From assembly GCA_020353055.1 (NCBI GenBank), contig CP070686.1, positions 263,529 through 327,528 of the forward strand: DNA of 64,000 bases, written 5' to 3'. The notes under the pieces are model-generated. The model was not told where the DNA came from. It saw only the letters and a program-made list of their open reading frames with translations, and did no database searches. The position numbers and the translations under genes were made by a program. Positions 26,635 to 34,798 of the stretch are shown here, piece after piece; the stretch's first letter is position 1; the number at the start of each line of letters is the position of its first letter. This DNA is from Caldifarciminota bacterium (GTDB taxonomy: Bacteria; Hydrothermota; Tepidihabitantia; SM23-42).

Positions 26635-28845
26635 ATGAACAAAAAGATCCCAAAAATATTCGTCTGCGAGAAATGCGGCGCTGAAAACTCTGAGGGTACA
26701 ACGCATTGCGTTAAATGTAGCGAAGAACTGTCCCATGACTACTACAAGGGACTGCAACTTAGAAACACGATCATCACTCTGGGGCTCTTTCTGGTACCGT
26801 TCATCATCTTTTTCTATGTCGTAAATTTCGAAACCTCACGGCATTTCGAGAACCAGGTAAAGCAACAATTGAGCTACTTCGTTGATCTGAATGCCCGAAC
26901 CATCAAGGCTTTTCTCGAAGAACGCAAACACGATCTTCTGTCCATATCAACAATGGAATTAAATGGCATACAGGAGGTTAATATACGCGAGTCTTTTCTG
27001 AAAAAATTCGTGAATGAAAAACCCTCTTTTGACTTCATCGCAGCGGCTGATACTTCAGGCAAAATCGTGCTTGCAACCAATAACTTAGTGGGAAGCATAA
27101 AAGAACGCGCATATTTCCAGAAATCTCTTGCCGAAGAATTTTACAATAGCGGTATTTTCTACTCTGACTTACTTGACACATCTGCGATGATAATTTCCTC
27201 ACCTTTGTACAATCGTGCCGATGAACAAATAGGTGTCGTACTCGCCTCCATTTCACTCAAGGCCTTATATGACCTTATTCTGGATCTACGCATCGGCGAA
27301 ACCAGCGAGATATTTCTGGTTGATCAAAACGGAATATTCTTGTCTCCTTCCAAACTTGGTGGACGAGTTCTTGAAGAATATGGATACTACCGGGAGGATG
27401 AGAATCCACATATCGATGGCGGAGGAACCCTTGTACACCGTGATTACCGGGGCGAAAGGGTCATTTGCGCGAATACACGATTCGAGGAATTTCATGGCTA
27501 TCTTGTTTCAGAAATAGATGTCGATGAGGCACTCGCGCCGGTTACGCGGTTGAAAAACGTTATTTTCTATATATTCTTGATATTCGGAGGTTTCTTGGTT
27601 TTCTCGTCGGTATTTTTCTCCCGGCAAGTAACCAATGTATTGAAAAATTTGACCAGTGCGTTGAAGTCAGCGCTCGATGACGCTCAACAGAAAAAAACAA
27701 CAATCGACACGATCAATACTGAACTTCGCAGGCGTCTGCGCGACTGTGAATCACTGAGCAAAAAACTGCGCGTTTCCGAGGAATACATCAAGAATATAAT
27801 CAACAGCATATCAAGCGGTGTTGTTGCTTTTGACAGGAAACTCCGCATCACATACTATAACAGTTTTATTCAAAAACTCTCCGCAAGGCAACCTATAGAA
27901 ATCCATTCGGACCTCTATGACGCTCTCCCCGTGCTGAAGAACGAGACAATTGTTCATGCAATAGACGATATTTTCTCAAGCAAGCAATCTTTTCAATTGC
28001 TGCGAACATCTGTTTCAGCAGACGGCCGTGACTTTGTCTTGAACGTCTCCGGATTCCCCATACGGAGCGAGGAAGATATCGTTGGCGCCACACTCCTTAT
28101 AACGGATATCACCAAAGAAGAAAAAATGCAAGCTCAGATGGCCGATTATGAGAAACTATCGGCATTGAGTCAAGTCGCTCTTGGTGCTGCCCACGAAATA
28201 AACAACCCCCTGCTTGGAATCACTTCATATATTGAATTGCTGATCGAAGAAGAAAAGGATGTAGAAAGAAGAACACAGGCCAAGCAGGTACTGGACAGTG
28301 CTTACCGGATTTCGGAAACGATCAAGGGACTACTGAATTTTGCAAGACCTTCACCGCCATCGTTCACCAAGATTAACATTAACAAGCTGATTGCTGAAAC
28401 GATTTCTTTTCTGAACCATCAACCACTTTTTAGAAAAGCAACAATCCAAAAGCAACTCACCGATTCTCTCCCCCATATCACTGCAGATGCCAATCAGATC
28501 AGACAGGTATTATTGAACATCTTTCTCAATTCTGGCCAGGCCATGCCTGACGGCGGCACCATAACGGTAACCAGCCAGAAAGTTAAATTCGAAGAGCAGA
28601 TTGAAATCAAGATCGCCGATACAGGCGTGGGCATTTCAGATGAGGATCTGAAGTGCGTATTTGATCCTTTTTTCACTACCAAGAAAGGCGAAGGCACGGG
28701 ACTTGGATTGAGCATTAGCTACAGTTATGTGAAAAACCACAATGGACAGATCGTGATAAGCAGCAGTCCAGGCAATGGCACCGAAGTCACATTGATACTG
28801 CCCATAAGGCAAGCAACAAGAACCAAAGCTGAGGTACTGGAATAA
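26635..28845 (+). CDS. Sensor histidine kinase with N-terminal zinc ribbon and extracellular Cache-like sensor
   Basis: 736 residues. An N-terminal zinc ribbon (Cys11, 14, 25, 28; CEKCGAE..HCVKC) precedes the first membrane helix (about 44-64). A Cache-like periplasmic sensor follows (about 70-330), then a second helix (VIFYIFLIFGGFLVFSSVFF), a coiled coil and a PAS-like domain. The kinase core has the H-box AAHEINNPLLG, an N-box (IRQVLLNIFLNSGQAM), DTGVGIS, FFTTKKGEGTGLGLSI and GNGTEVTL. The HEINNPL H-box is of the NtrB/ZraS class that partners NtrC-type regulators, and the next gene, overlapping by one base, encodes one. A small extracellular ligand is expected. The cytoplasmic zinc ribbon is an unusual addition. 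Confidence 0.88.
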   Translation: MNKKIPKIFVCEKCGAENSEGTTHCVKCSEELSHDYYKGLQLRNTIITLGLFLVPFIIFFYVVNFETSRHFENQVKQQLSYFVDLNARTIKAFLEERKHDLLSISTMELNGIQEVNIRESFLKKFVNEKPSFDFIAAADTSGKIVLATNNLVGSIKERAYFQKSLAEEFYNSGIFYSDLLDTSAMIISSPLYNRADEQIGVVLASISLKALYDLILDLRIGETSEIFLVDQNGIFLSPSKLGGRVLEEYGYYREDENPHIDGGGTLVHRDYRGERVICANTRFEEFHGYLVSEIDVDEALAPVTRLKNVIFYIFLIFGGFLVFSSVFFSRQVTNVLKNLTSALKSALDDAQQKKTTIDTINTELRRRLRDCESLSKKLRVSEEYIKNIINSISSGVVAFDRKLRITYYNSFIQKLSARQPIEIHSDLYDALPVLKNETIVHAIDDIFSSKQSFQLLRTSVSADGRDFVLNVSGFPIRSEEDIVGATLLITDITKEEKMQAQMADYEKLSALSQVALGAAHEINNPLLGITSYIELLIEEEKDVERRTQAKQVLDSAYRISETIKGLLNFARPSPPSFTKININKLIAETISFLNHQPLFRKATIQKQLTDSLPHITADANQIRQVLLNIFLNSGQAMPDGGTITVTSQKVKFEEQIEIKIADTGVGISDEDLKCVFDPFFTTKKGEGTGLGLSISYSYVKNHNGQIVISSSPGNGTEVTLILPIRQATRTKAEVLE

Positions 28846-30203
28846 TGGCGGCCTCCATTCTGATAATTGACGATGAAGTACTGACTCTGAATAACTTGAA
28901 GCGCGCTTTGACAAAAGATGGTTATGAAGTACTGGTTGCCGACTCAGGTGAAACCGGGATAGAAATCTTCAAACGGAATCGGCCCAACATAGTGCTCGTT
29001 GACCTCATGCTACCTGGTATCGATGGCATCGAGGTTTTAAAACAAGTGAAGGATTCAGAGGCTACTACAGTGGTGATCATGGTCACTGCTTACGAAATAA
29101 TTGAAAAAGCAATCGAAGCGATGAAACTCGGTGCGTATGATTACCTGATGAAACCCTTTAAGATAAATGAACTAAAAGCCAGCATCTCTCGCGCGCTGGA
29201 GCTCCAATCATTGAAGGTTAGGGTCTCAGATACAGTTGAAACAGAAAAGGGGAAATACTATTTTGATCGTATCATCGCACAGAGTAAGAAAATGGTCGAT
29301 GTCGTAGAAATCGCACGCCGAGTCGCACCACTTGATAAAACAACAATCCTTCTTACCGGAGAAAGTGGTGTTGGCAAAGGACTCCTCGCCCGTGCGATTC
29401 ACTACAATAGTGGCCGCGCCGAAGAGCAATTCATCGAACTCAACTGTGCATCTGTGCCTGACAGCCTCATGGAAAGCGAACTCTTTGGATACGAACCGGG
29501 CGCTTTCACTGATGCGCGACGGCGTAAGATCGGACTGCTGGAAAAGGCCGATCGCGGAACTTTCTTCCTCGACGAGATCGCCGATATGCCGCTCCCCCTT
29601 CAGGCAAAAATCCTCAAGGTCCTTGAAGAACAGTCTTTCACCCGTCTTGGCGGTACAAATCAGATAACCGTAGATGTACGCATCCTCGCAGCAACGAACA
29701 GAAACCTGCAGACCGAGATAGAGCAAGGCAATTTCAGGGAAGATTTGTTCTACCGTCTCAACGTGGTACCGATCACCATTCCGCCACTTCGGGAAAGAAA
29801 GGAAGATGTCACACACCTTGCTCTCGCGTTTATCAGGGACTTCAATGTAGAGCTTCATAGATCATTTAAGGGTATAGCAGAACAAGCCGCGAGTGCTCTA
29901 ACTAACCACGAATGGCCGGGCAATGTTCGAGAACTGCGTAACGTCATCGAACGAATCATGGCACTGCATCAGACAGACGAAATAACCATGCAGCATCTGC
30001 CGACAGAGATAACTGCGAGCAGAGCAGTGGAACCGGTCATCAAAGAGCAGATTGAGAAGAAAACGTTCGTCACGATTGAAGAACTCGAGGAAAGATACAT
30101 AAGAGAAGTGCTCAATTACACCGGGGGCAATAAAACGCGGGCAGCTAAGATATTGGGAATACACCCAACTTCCTTATTCAGGAAGATAAAGAAGAACAAG
30201 TAA
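28845..30203 (+). CDS. NtrC-family sigma-54-dependent response regulator
   Basis: 452 residues: receiver domain with phosphoacceptor Asp53 and the conserved DD, Thr and Lys pockets, AAA+ domain with Walker A GESGVGKG (172-179), and a C-terminal Fis helix-turn-helix (GGNKTRAAKILGIHPTSL). The sigma-54 contact loop reads GAFTDA (219-224) instead of the usual GAFTGA, a substitution also found in some natural activators. Phosphorylation by the upstream kinase should drive hexamer assembly and open sigma-54 holoenzyme complexes. A strong sigma-54 promoter lies 125 bases downstream in front of glutamate dehydrogenase, with dyad elements in between, making that gene the obvious target. Confidence 0.93.
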   Translation: MAASILIIDDEVLTLNNLKRALTKDGYEVLVADSGETGIEIFKRNRPNIVLVDLMLPGIDGIEVLKQVKDSEATTVVIMVTAYEIIEKAIEAMKLGAYDYLMKPFKINELKASISRALELQSLKVRVSDTVETEKGKYYFDRIIAQSKKMVDVVEIARRVAPLDKTTILLTGESGVGKGLLARAIHYNSGRAEEQFIELNCASVPDSLMESELFGYEPGAFTDARRRKIGLLEKADRGTFFLDEIADMPLPLQAKILKVLEEQSFTRLGGTNQITVDVRILAATNRNLQTEIEQGNFREDLFYRLNVVPITIPPLRERKEDVTHLALAFIRDFNVELHRSFKGIAEQAASALTNHEWPGNVRELRNVIERIMALHQTDEITMQHLPTEITASRAVEPVIKEQIEKKTFVTIEELEERYIREVLNYTGGNKTRAAKILGIHPTSLFRKIKKNK

Positions 30204-30246
30204 CAGACGCAGCATAGTCACCCAAAACCAGATAATCATCATATAG

Positions 30247-30284
30247 TGCAATATAGCATTTTGCTATGTTTTATTGCATAATGC
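30247..30284 (+). promoter_or_regulatory. Candidate activator-binding site upstream of the sigma-54 promoter
   Basis: Nested dyads: TGCAATA (30247-30253) with TATTGCA (30272-30278), and inside them ATAGCA-TTT-TGCTAT (30253-30267). GCATAATGC follows at 30276-30284. The centre is about 65-70 bases before the -24 element, a plausible enhancer distance. ATTGCATAAT recurs at 30273 and at the -12 region (30338). Confidence 0.6.
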
Positions 30285-30327
30285 TGTGCTTCTTTAATAA
30301 AAGTCACGAAATTTCATAAAAATATCC

Positions 30328-30343
30328 TGGCACGTTGATTGCA
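30328..30343 (+). promoter_or_regulatory. Sigma-54 (-24/-12) promoter of glutamate dehydrogenase
   Basis: TGGCACG, four bases, TTGCA: a full match to the sigma-54 consensus with the correct GG to GC spacing. Start of transcription is expected near 30354, leaving a leader of about 16 bases that carries the GGAGG ribosome site (30359-30363). Confidence 0.88.
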
Positions 30344-30369
30344 TAATAAAGCTGCAATGGAGGTTATTG

Positions 30370-31653
30370 ATGGTAAAAATAAACAATACACAGATTAAAG
30401 AGAAAAAATATGATCCTTTCATAGAAGCAACGATGCAATATGAAAGAGCAGCACACTCATTGGATTTGGAACCGTGGATTTACAACCGATTGAAGTTCCC
30501 GGAGAAGGAACTTACCGTACACATGACGATTACGCGCGATGATGGCAAGGTTGAGACCTATACCGGCTACCGGGTTCAGCATTGCACAGTACGCGGTCCA
30601 GGAAAAGGCGGGATTCGCTACAGCCCGGATGCATCGCTCAGCGAGTGTAAGGCCCTGGCAGCATGGATGACCTGGAAAACTGCGGTTCTGGATCTACCTC
30701 TTGGCGGAGCAAAGGGAGCGGTGATCTGTAATCCTCCGGAAATGACCGAGAGCGAGCTGGAGAAGCTCACCAAAGAATACACGTACTCCATAAAGGAGAT
30801 CATTGGACCAAACCGAGACATCCCAGCACCGGATGTTTGGACTAATGCTCGAACCATGGCTTGGATCTGTGATGCGTATAGTAGATATGTCGGCCACTTT
30901 GAGCCAGCTGTGGTCACCGGCAAACCGCTCGAGATCGGTGGTTCACTCGGCAGAGCCGGAGCAACGGGATTGGGCATGTATTACTCGCTGCTCGAGGCAT
31001 CAAAGCATCTCGAGTACCCGCTCGAGGGCAAACGCGTTGCCATCATCGGTTACGGCAATGTCGGTTGTTCGATTGCGAAGTTACTATACCCATACGGATG
31101 CAAGATAATCGCCATAACTGATATATACGGCGGTATATACAAGAAGACTGGTATCAACATACCCGAATTGTGCGAATACGTCGCCCGGACGAAGACGGTG
31201 AAGGGATTCAAGAAATATGATTCGATCACAAACGAAGAATTACTGTCGCTCAACTGCGATATCCTTCTACCCTGCGCGATCGAAGGCATGATCAATGAAA
31301 AAAATGCCCACAAAATCAGGGCTAAGATAGTATGTGAAGGCGCAAATGGTCCCACTACTGCCGATGCTGATGAGATACTAAATGAAAAAGACATCTTCAT
31401 GCTACCCGACATTCTCGCCAACGCCGGCGGTGTTACGGTATCCTACCTGGAATGGATACAGGACATGCAAAAGCTCTTCTACACCGAGGAAGAGGTCAAG
31501 AATCGGTGCTGGAAAATGATGCAAAGAGCCTTCTGGGATGTGGTACGTATCTCTGACGAGCATAAGACAAATATGCGGAATGCCGCATACATACTTGCCG
31601 TTCAGAGGGTCGCCGATTCGATAAGAATATTCGGAAAGATCGGTAGGAATTAA
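30370..31653 (+). CDS. gdhA: Glutamate dehydrogenase (Glu/Leu/Phe/Val dehydrogenase family)
   Basis: 427 residues. It catalyses the reversible amination of 2-oxoglutarate with NAD(P)H. The catalytic lysine region (LDLPLGGAKGAVICNP), the substrate-binding GPGKGGIRYSPD and the Rossmann GYGNVGCSIAKL are present. The length and IPAPDVWTNARTMAW block fit the hexameric class seen in archaea and many bacteria. Cofactor preference cannot be read with confidence. ATG 30370 is chosen because GGAGG lies six bases upstream; a TTG directly before it is less likely. Control by sigma-54 and the adjacent NtrC-like regulator is strongly suggested. A terminator closes the gene. Confidence 0.94.
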   Translation: MVKINNTQIKEKKYDPFIEATMQYERAAHSLDLEPWIYNRLKFPEKELTVHMTITRDDGKVETYTGYRVQHCTVRGPGKGGIRYSPDASLSECKALAAWMTWKTAVLDLPLGGAKGAVICNPPEMTESELEKLTKEYTYSIKEIIGPNRDIPAPDVWTNARTMAWICDAYSRYVGHFEPAVVTGKPLEIGGSLGRAGATGLGMYYSLLEASKHLEYPLEGKRVAIIGYGNVGCSIAKLLYPYGCKIIAITDIYGGIYKKTGINIPELCEYVARTKTVKGFKKYDSITNEELLSLNCDILLPCAIEGMINEKNAHKIRAKIVCEGANGPTTADADEILNEKDIFMLPDILANAGGVTVSYLEWIQDMQKLFYTEEEVKNRCWKMMQRAFWDVVRISDEHKTNMRNAAYILAVQRVADSIRIFGKIGRN

Positions 31654-31673
31654 TTCGCACCGTGATTTCATCG

Positions 31674-31704
31674 AGCCGGGTTCTCTTGAACCCGGCTTTT
31701 TTTT
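31674..31704 (+). terminator. Rho-independent terminator after glutamate dehydrogenase
   Basis: Ten-base perfect stem AGCCGGGTTC (31674-31683), loop TCTT, GAACCCGGCT (31688-31697), then a run of eight T. Confidence 0.95.
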
Positions 31705-31764
31705 GCCAAAAAACACTCCATAGAATGTCAACACTCGGATTAGAGAAATAACCCTCGAACCATT

Positions 31765-31826
31765 GCATTTTGCCATAGTGCGTATCGCAATCAATATGTT
31801 GACTCTCAACAAAAAGTAAGTATAAT
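31765..31826 (+). promoter_or_regulatory. Promoter and upstream element of the redox operon
   Basis: TTGACT (31799-31804), 16-base spacer, TATAAT (31821-31826). The -35 box is embedded in a perfect dyad GTTGA-CTC-TCAAC (31798-31810), a possible operator. Further upstream GCATTTTGCCAT (31765-31776) matches 11 of 12 bases of the dyad element before glutamate dehydrogenase (30256-30267). Confidence 0.75.
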
Positions 31827-31848
31827 AATAGCCCGAGAAAGGAGTGAT

Positions 31849-32349
31849 ATGAAAATCAACACGAGAGAACTTTCAACAATAGTTGACAAATATCACAATG
31901 AAAAATCTGCTCTCATTGCTGTGCTGCAGGACGTTCAAGAAGAATATCATTGGCTGCCCCCGGAGGCGATACAATTCGTGTCTGACAAACTCAATATACC
32001 GCTCATCGATGTCTACGGTGTTGCCACTTTCTATCGTGCTTTCAGTCTGACACCACGCGGCGAACACATTGTGACTGTGTGTCTTGGTACCGCATGTCAT
32101 GTACGCGGTGCTCCGCTGGTAAAGGATCGATTGGTAAATCTGCTTAAAATCGAACCCGGCTGCACCACAAGCGATGGGAAATTTACCTTAGAAAGCGTCA
32201 ATTGCCTCGGGGCATGCGCCTTAGCGCCAATTGTGGTCGTCGACGGTAACTACCATGGACAGACCACTGTTAAGAAAGTCGATCAAATCATTGAAAAATA
32301 CAAGAAAAAGAAGACAAAGAAGAAGACGACGAGGAAAAGAAAAAAGTAA
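31849..32349 (+). CDS. NuoE/HydC-like [2Fe-2S] subunit with Lys-rich tail
   Basis: 166 residues of the complex I 24-kDa family. The helical N-terminus (VYGVATFYRAFSLTPRG) and thioredoxin-like domain carry the four cluster ligands Cys78, Cys83, Cys119 and Cys123 (CLGTAC, CLGAC). In NADH dehydrogenases and bifurcating hydrogenases this subunit passes electrons to or from the NuoF flavin subunit. The last 17 residues are nearly all Lys, Arg and Thr, an unusual basic tail. It starts the operon, four to six bases after an AAAGGAG ribosome site. Its NuoF partner is seven genes downstream at 36589, so complex genes and signalling genes are interleaved. Confidence 0.92.
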   Translation: MKINTRELSTIVDKYHNEKSALIAVLQDVQEEYHWLPPEAIQFVSDKLNIPLIDVYGVATFYRAFSLTPRGEHIVTVCLGTACHVRGAPLVKDRLVNLLKIEPGCTTSDGKFTLESVNCLGACALAPIVVVDGNYHGQTTVKKVDQIIEKYKKKKTKKKTTRKRKK

Positions 32350-32352
32350 CAC

Positions 32353-32724
32353 ATGACCCTTTTCCAAATACAGAAACTGCTGAATGCAGAATTCGTATCC
32401 ACACACGCCGGGCAAAACCTGGACATAAAATACGCCAAGGCTTCGGATCTGATGAGTGATGTACTTGCTTTCTCACAACCTGTCTGCGAACACAACACAC
32501 TGCTGATTACCGGGCTCACAAACAAACAGGTTGTTCGAACGTGTGAAATAGCTGGTGTTGCAGCAATTGTCTTCGCACGCGGGAAGAACCCTTCGTCCGA
32601 GACCATCGAACTCGCCCGTCAATGTAATATTCCGCTACTCACAACAAAACTGAAGATGTTCGAAGCTTGTGGCATCTTGTACACGAATGGTGTAGGTTGT
32701 GCATCCCCGCATAGCGATGAATAA
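32353..32724 (+). CDS. Stand-alone DRTGG-domain protein (first copy)
   Basis: 123 residues consisting of one DRTGG domain: a YAKASDLMSDVLAFS segment, LLITGLTNKQVVRTCEIAGV and IPLLTTKLKMFEACGILY. The domain is also found linked to CBS domains and in phosphotransacetylase-related proteins; its ligand is not established. It lies three bases after the NuoE-like gene. A second, diverged copy is at 34454-34798. In anaerobes such single-domain genes often accompany HydABC-type loci, so a role in sensing or regulation of the redox complex is inferred. Confidence 0.8.
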   Translation: MTLFQIQKLLNAEFVSTHAGQNLDIKYAKASDLMSDVLAFSQPVCEHNTLLITGLTNKQVVRTCEIAGVAAIVFARGKNPSSETIELARQCNIPLLTTKLKMFEACGILYTNGVGCASPHSDE

Positions 32725-33175
32725 ATCAGACGCACGGTCCGAAGTTTTATTCCAACAGAAGTTCCCAATACGGGGCGGCGATTTTGTGAATGCAGGTGAT
32801 TCATCCTGCAAAATAAGAAATACCTTAAGGGAGATAGGCATCGACAGCGATATAATACGCCGTATCGCCATTACCGCCTATGAAGCAGAGATGAATGTTG
32901 TAATGTATGCTGAGCGTGGTGTAATGAGCATAAACGTCTATCGGGATGAGATATTGCTTACGATCGATGACAAGGGCCCAGGTATTGAGAACATCGACCT
33001 GGCGATGCAACCTGGTTATTCTACTGCAACCGAGGAAATGAGAGAAATGGGATTCGGCGCTGGCATGGGTCTGCCCAACATGAAAAAAAATGCCGATACA
33101 TTCAAGATAACAACAGAAGTGGGTAAAGGTACGAGGCTCGAAATCAAGATCCTTCTGGACGGCAAGAATGACTGA
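32717..33175 (+). CDS. RsbW-like GHKL ATPase/anti-sigma-type kinase
   Basis: 152 residues with the HATPase_c_2 fold: an N-box (AITAYEAEMNVVMYA), LTIDDKGPGIENIDLAM, GFGAGMGLPNMKKNAD and GKGTRLEIKI. This is the architecture of serine-kinase anti-sigma factors such as RsbW and SpoIIAB. No partner sigma or anti-anti-sigma gene is in the window. ATG 32717 is used; it overlaps the DRTGG gene by eight bases. GTG 32699 is an alternative start. With the H-cluster protein directly after it, an output role for a redox sensor is plausible but unproven. Confidence 0.82.
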   Translation: MNKSDARSEVLFQQKFPIRGGDFVNAGDSSCKIRNTLREIGIDSDIIRRIAITAYEAEMNVVMYAERGVMSINVYRDEILLTIDDKGPGIENIDLAMQPGYSTATEEMREMGFGAGMGLPNMKKNADTFKITTEVGKGTRLEIKILLDGKND

Positions 33176-34457
33176 GCGACGCTTCGCACATTCTATAAAA
33201 GTTAACGACGCAAAATGCATTGGTTGCGTGGCTTGTATGAAGGTCTGCCCCACCAAAGCAATAAGAGTACGACAGAAGAAAGCACATATTAGTTATGATC
33301 GATGCATTGATTGCGGTGGATGTCTCAGGGTCTGCCCGCATGACGCCATAATACCGCTCACAACACAACTCGCGGACCTGGATCGCTTCAAATTCAAGAT
33401 CGCCCTTCCCTCGCCTGTTCTCTACACTCAATTTGGGCAAGAGGTAATGCCCAATGAAGTTCTGGCAATCCTTAAGGAGATAGGATTTGATCACGTCTAC
33501 GACGAAGCGTTGGTATGCGAAATGATCAATGTCGCGACTGAAGAATATCTCGATGAGAACAAATCACTCAGACCCATGATCTCATCAATGTGTCCGGTCG
33601 TGGTACGTCTCATACAACGCCTGTTCCCTAGTTTGTGTCGGAACATTTTACCGATAGAGCCGCCGCGAGAAATCGCAGCAAAAAACCTGCGTGCCGAAGT
33701 GTCCGAACAGCACAATCTTAACCCGGAAAAAGTGGGTATTATCCATATCACGCCGTGTTCAGCAAAAATGGTTTCGATTAATCACCCGGAGAGCATGGCC
33801 AGATCGCATCTTGATGGCGCAATCTCAATCCGAGAGGTATATAATAAGGTCATGATGAAACTCAAACGGGAAACGGGTATGCTCATGATGCAAACACAAA
33901 ACCGTATTAGCGGTATCGGAATTGGATGGGCGATCGAAGGTGGTGAAATCAGAGGATTGAAATACACGAATTCAGTCTCAGTCTCTGGCCTATTAGATAC
34001 AATCCGCATCCTCGAGGACGTGGAATCAGGGAGGTTGAAGAACATCGAATACCTGGAATGCTTGATATGCCCGGACGGGTGCATCGGAGGTCCACTCACT
34101 GTGGAGAACCGATTTGTTGCCAAGAGTAATGTCCTACGCCTCATGAGGCACTTTGGGGGCAAGAAAAGGGTCAACGGTGTGCTGGTGAAGAGACTCTACA
34201 GAGAGAATTTCTTCTCATTTAAATGGGCCGTTGAACCTAAAGCGTTTCCGCCTCTCGATAAAGACCGTAACGTTGCGATTCAGAAGTTGAAATCAAAAGA
34301 AGGGCTGATCAAAAGACTTCCTGGCACCGACTGCGGCGTCTGCGGTGCACCTGACTGCAAGACTCTGGCCGAAGATGTAGTAAGAGGATATGCAAAATTA
34401 GACGACTGTATATATATGTGCAAGGGAGATCTGCAAAGCAATGGAGAGAAAAAATGA
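33168..34457 (+). CDS. [FeFe]-hydrogenase-like H-cluster protein of the putative sensory type
   Basis: 429 residues. Two N-terminal [4Fe-4S] motifs (Cys17/20/23/27 and Cys46/49/52/56) precede an Fe-hydrogenase catalytic fold, and a C-terminal Fe-S domain (Cys389/392/397/414) ends the protein. The four H-cluster ligands are in place: Cys142 (SSMCP), Cys197 (TPCSAK), Cys301 and Cys305 (CPDGC). The proton-relay cysteine of catalytic enzymes (TSCCP) is Met141 here, and the MPCxxKxxE motif lacks its glutamate. Such changes are known from slow, putatively sensory hydrogenases (HydS types of Thermotoga and Thermoanaerobacter). There is no PAS domain. It overlaps the RsbW-like gene by eight bases and the second DRTGG gene by four. 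Maturases HydE, HydF and HydG are not in the window. Confidence 0.85.
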   Translation: MTERRFAHSIKVNDAKCIGCVACMKVCPTKAIRVRQKKAHISYDRCIDCGGCLRVCPHDAIIPLTTQLADLDRFKFKIALPSPVLYTQFGQEVMPNEVLAILKEIGFDHVYDEALVCEMINVATEEYLDENKSLRPMISSMCPVVVRLIQRLFPSLCRNILPIEPPREIAAKNLRAEVSEQHNLNPEKVGIIHITPCSAKMVSINHPESMARSHLDGAISIREVYNKVMMKLKRETGMLMMQTQNRISGIGIGWAIEGGEIRGLKYTNSVSVSGLLDTIRILEDVESGRLKNIEYLECLICPDGCIGGPLTVENRFVAKSNVLRLMRHFGGKKRVNGVLVKRLYRENFFSFKWAVEPKAFPPLDKDRNVAIQKLKSKEGLIKRLPGTDCGVCGAPDCKTLAEDVVRGYAKLDDCIYMCKGDLQSNGEKK

Positions 34458-34798
34458 AATTGGATGATATTGTCAAATCGTGCAACCTCCACGTTGTCTG
34501 TGGAGAAGAATCACTGGAAAATGAAGTTAACGGAGGCTATGCAAGCGACCTGCTGAGCGATGTAATGGCACACAGCAAGAAGGGAGACATCTGGGTTACG
34601 CTCCAGGTACATCCAAACATAATTGCCGTGGCTAAACTCAAAGAAATTGTCGGGATTATCATGATAAATGGTCGTAAACCGGAACAAGAAACGATCAACA
34701 AAGCACGATCAGAAAGGCTGCCGATCATGACGACCGATCTACCTGCGTTCGAATTAGTTGGAAAAATCTACAGTATGGGTATTCGCGGAAAACATTGA
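34454..34798 (+). CDS. Stand-alone DRTGG-domain protein (second copy)
   Basis: 114 residues from ATG 34454, which overlaps the preceding stop as ATGA and has GGAGA eight bases upstream. It has the same plan as the first copy: GGYASDLLSDVMAHS, an IWVTLQVHPNIIAVAKL segment and LPIMTTDLPAFELVGKIYSMG. The two copies flank the RsbW-like and H-cluster genes. This suggests they form or regulate a complex with these proteins. The ligand is unknown. Confidence 0.82.
   Translation: MKLDDIVKSCNLHVVCGEESLENEVNGGYASDLLSDVMAHSKKGDIWVTLQVHPNIIAVAKLKEIVGIIMINGRKPEQETINKARSERLPIMTTDLPAFELVGKIYSMGIRGKH

Noticed and set aside
30247-30284. The repeated dyads before glutamate dehydrogenase as part of a CRISPR or transposon end
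   Set aside because: They are short, A/T-rich and nested with no spacer periodicity or target duplication; a regulator-binding site explains them better.
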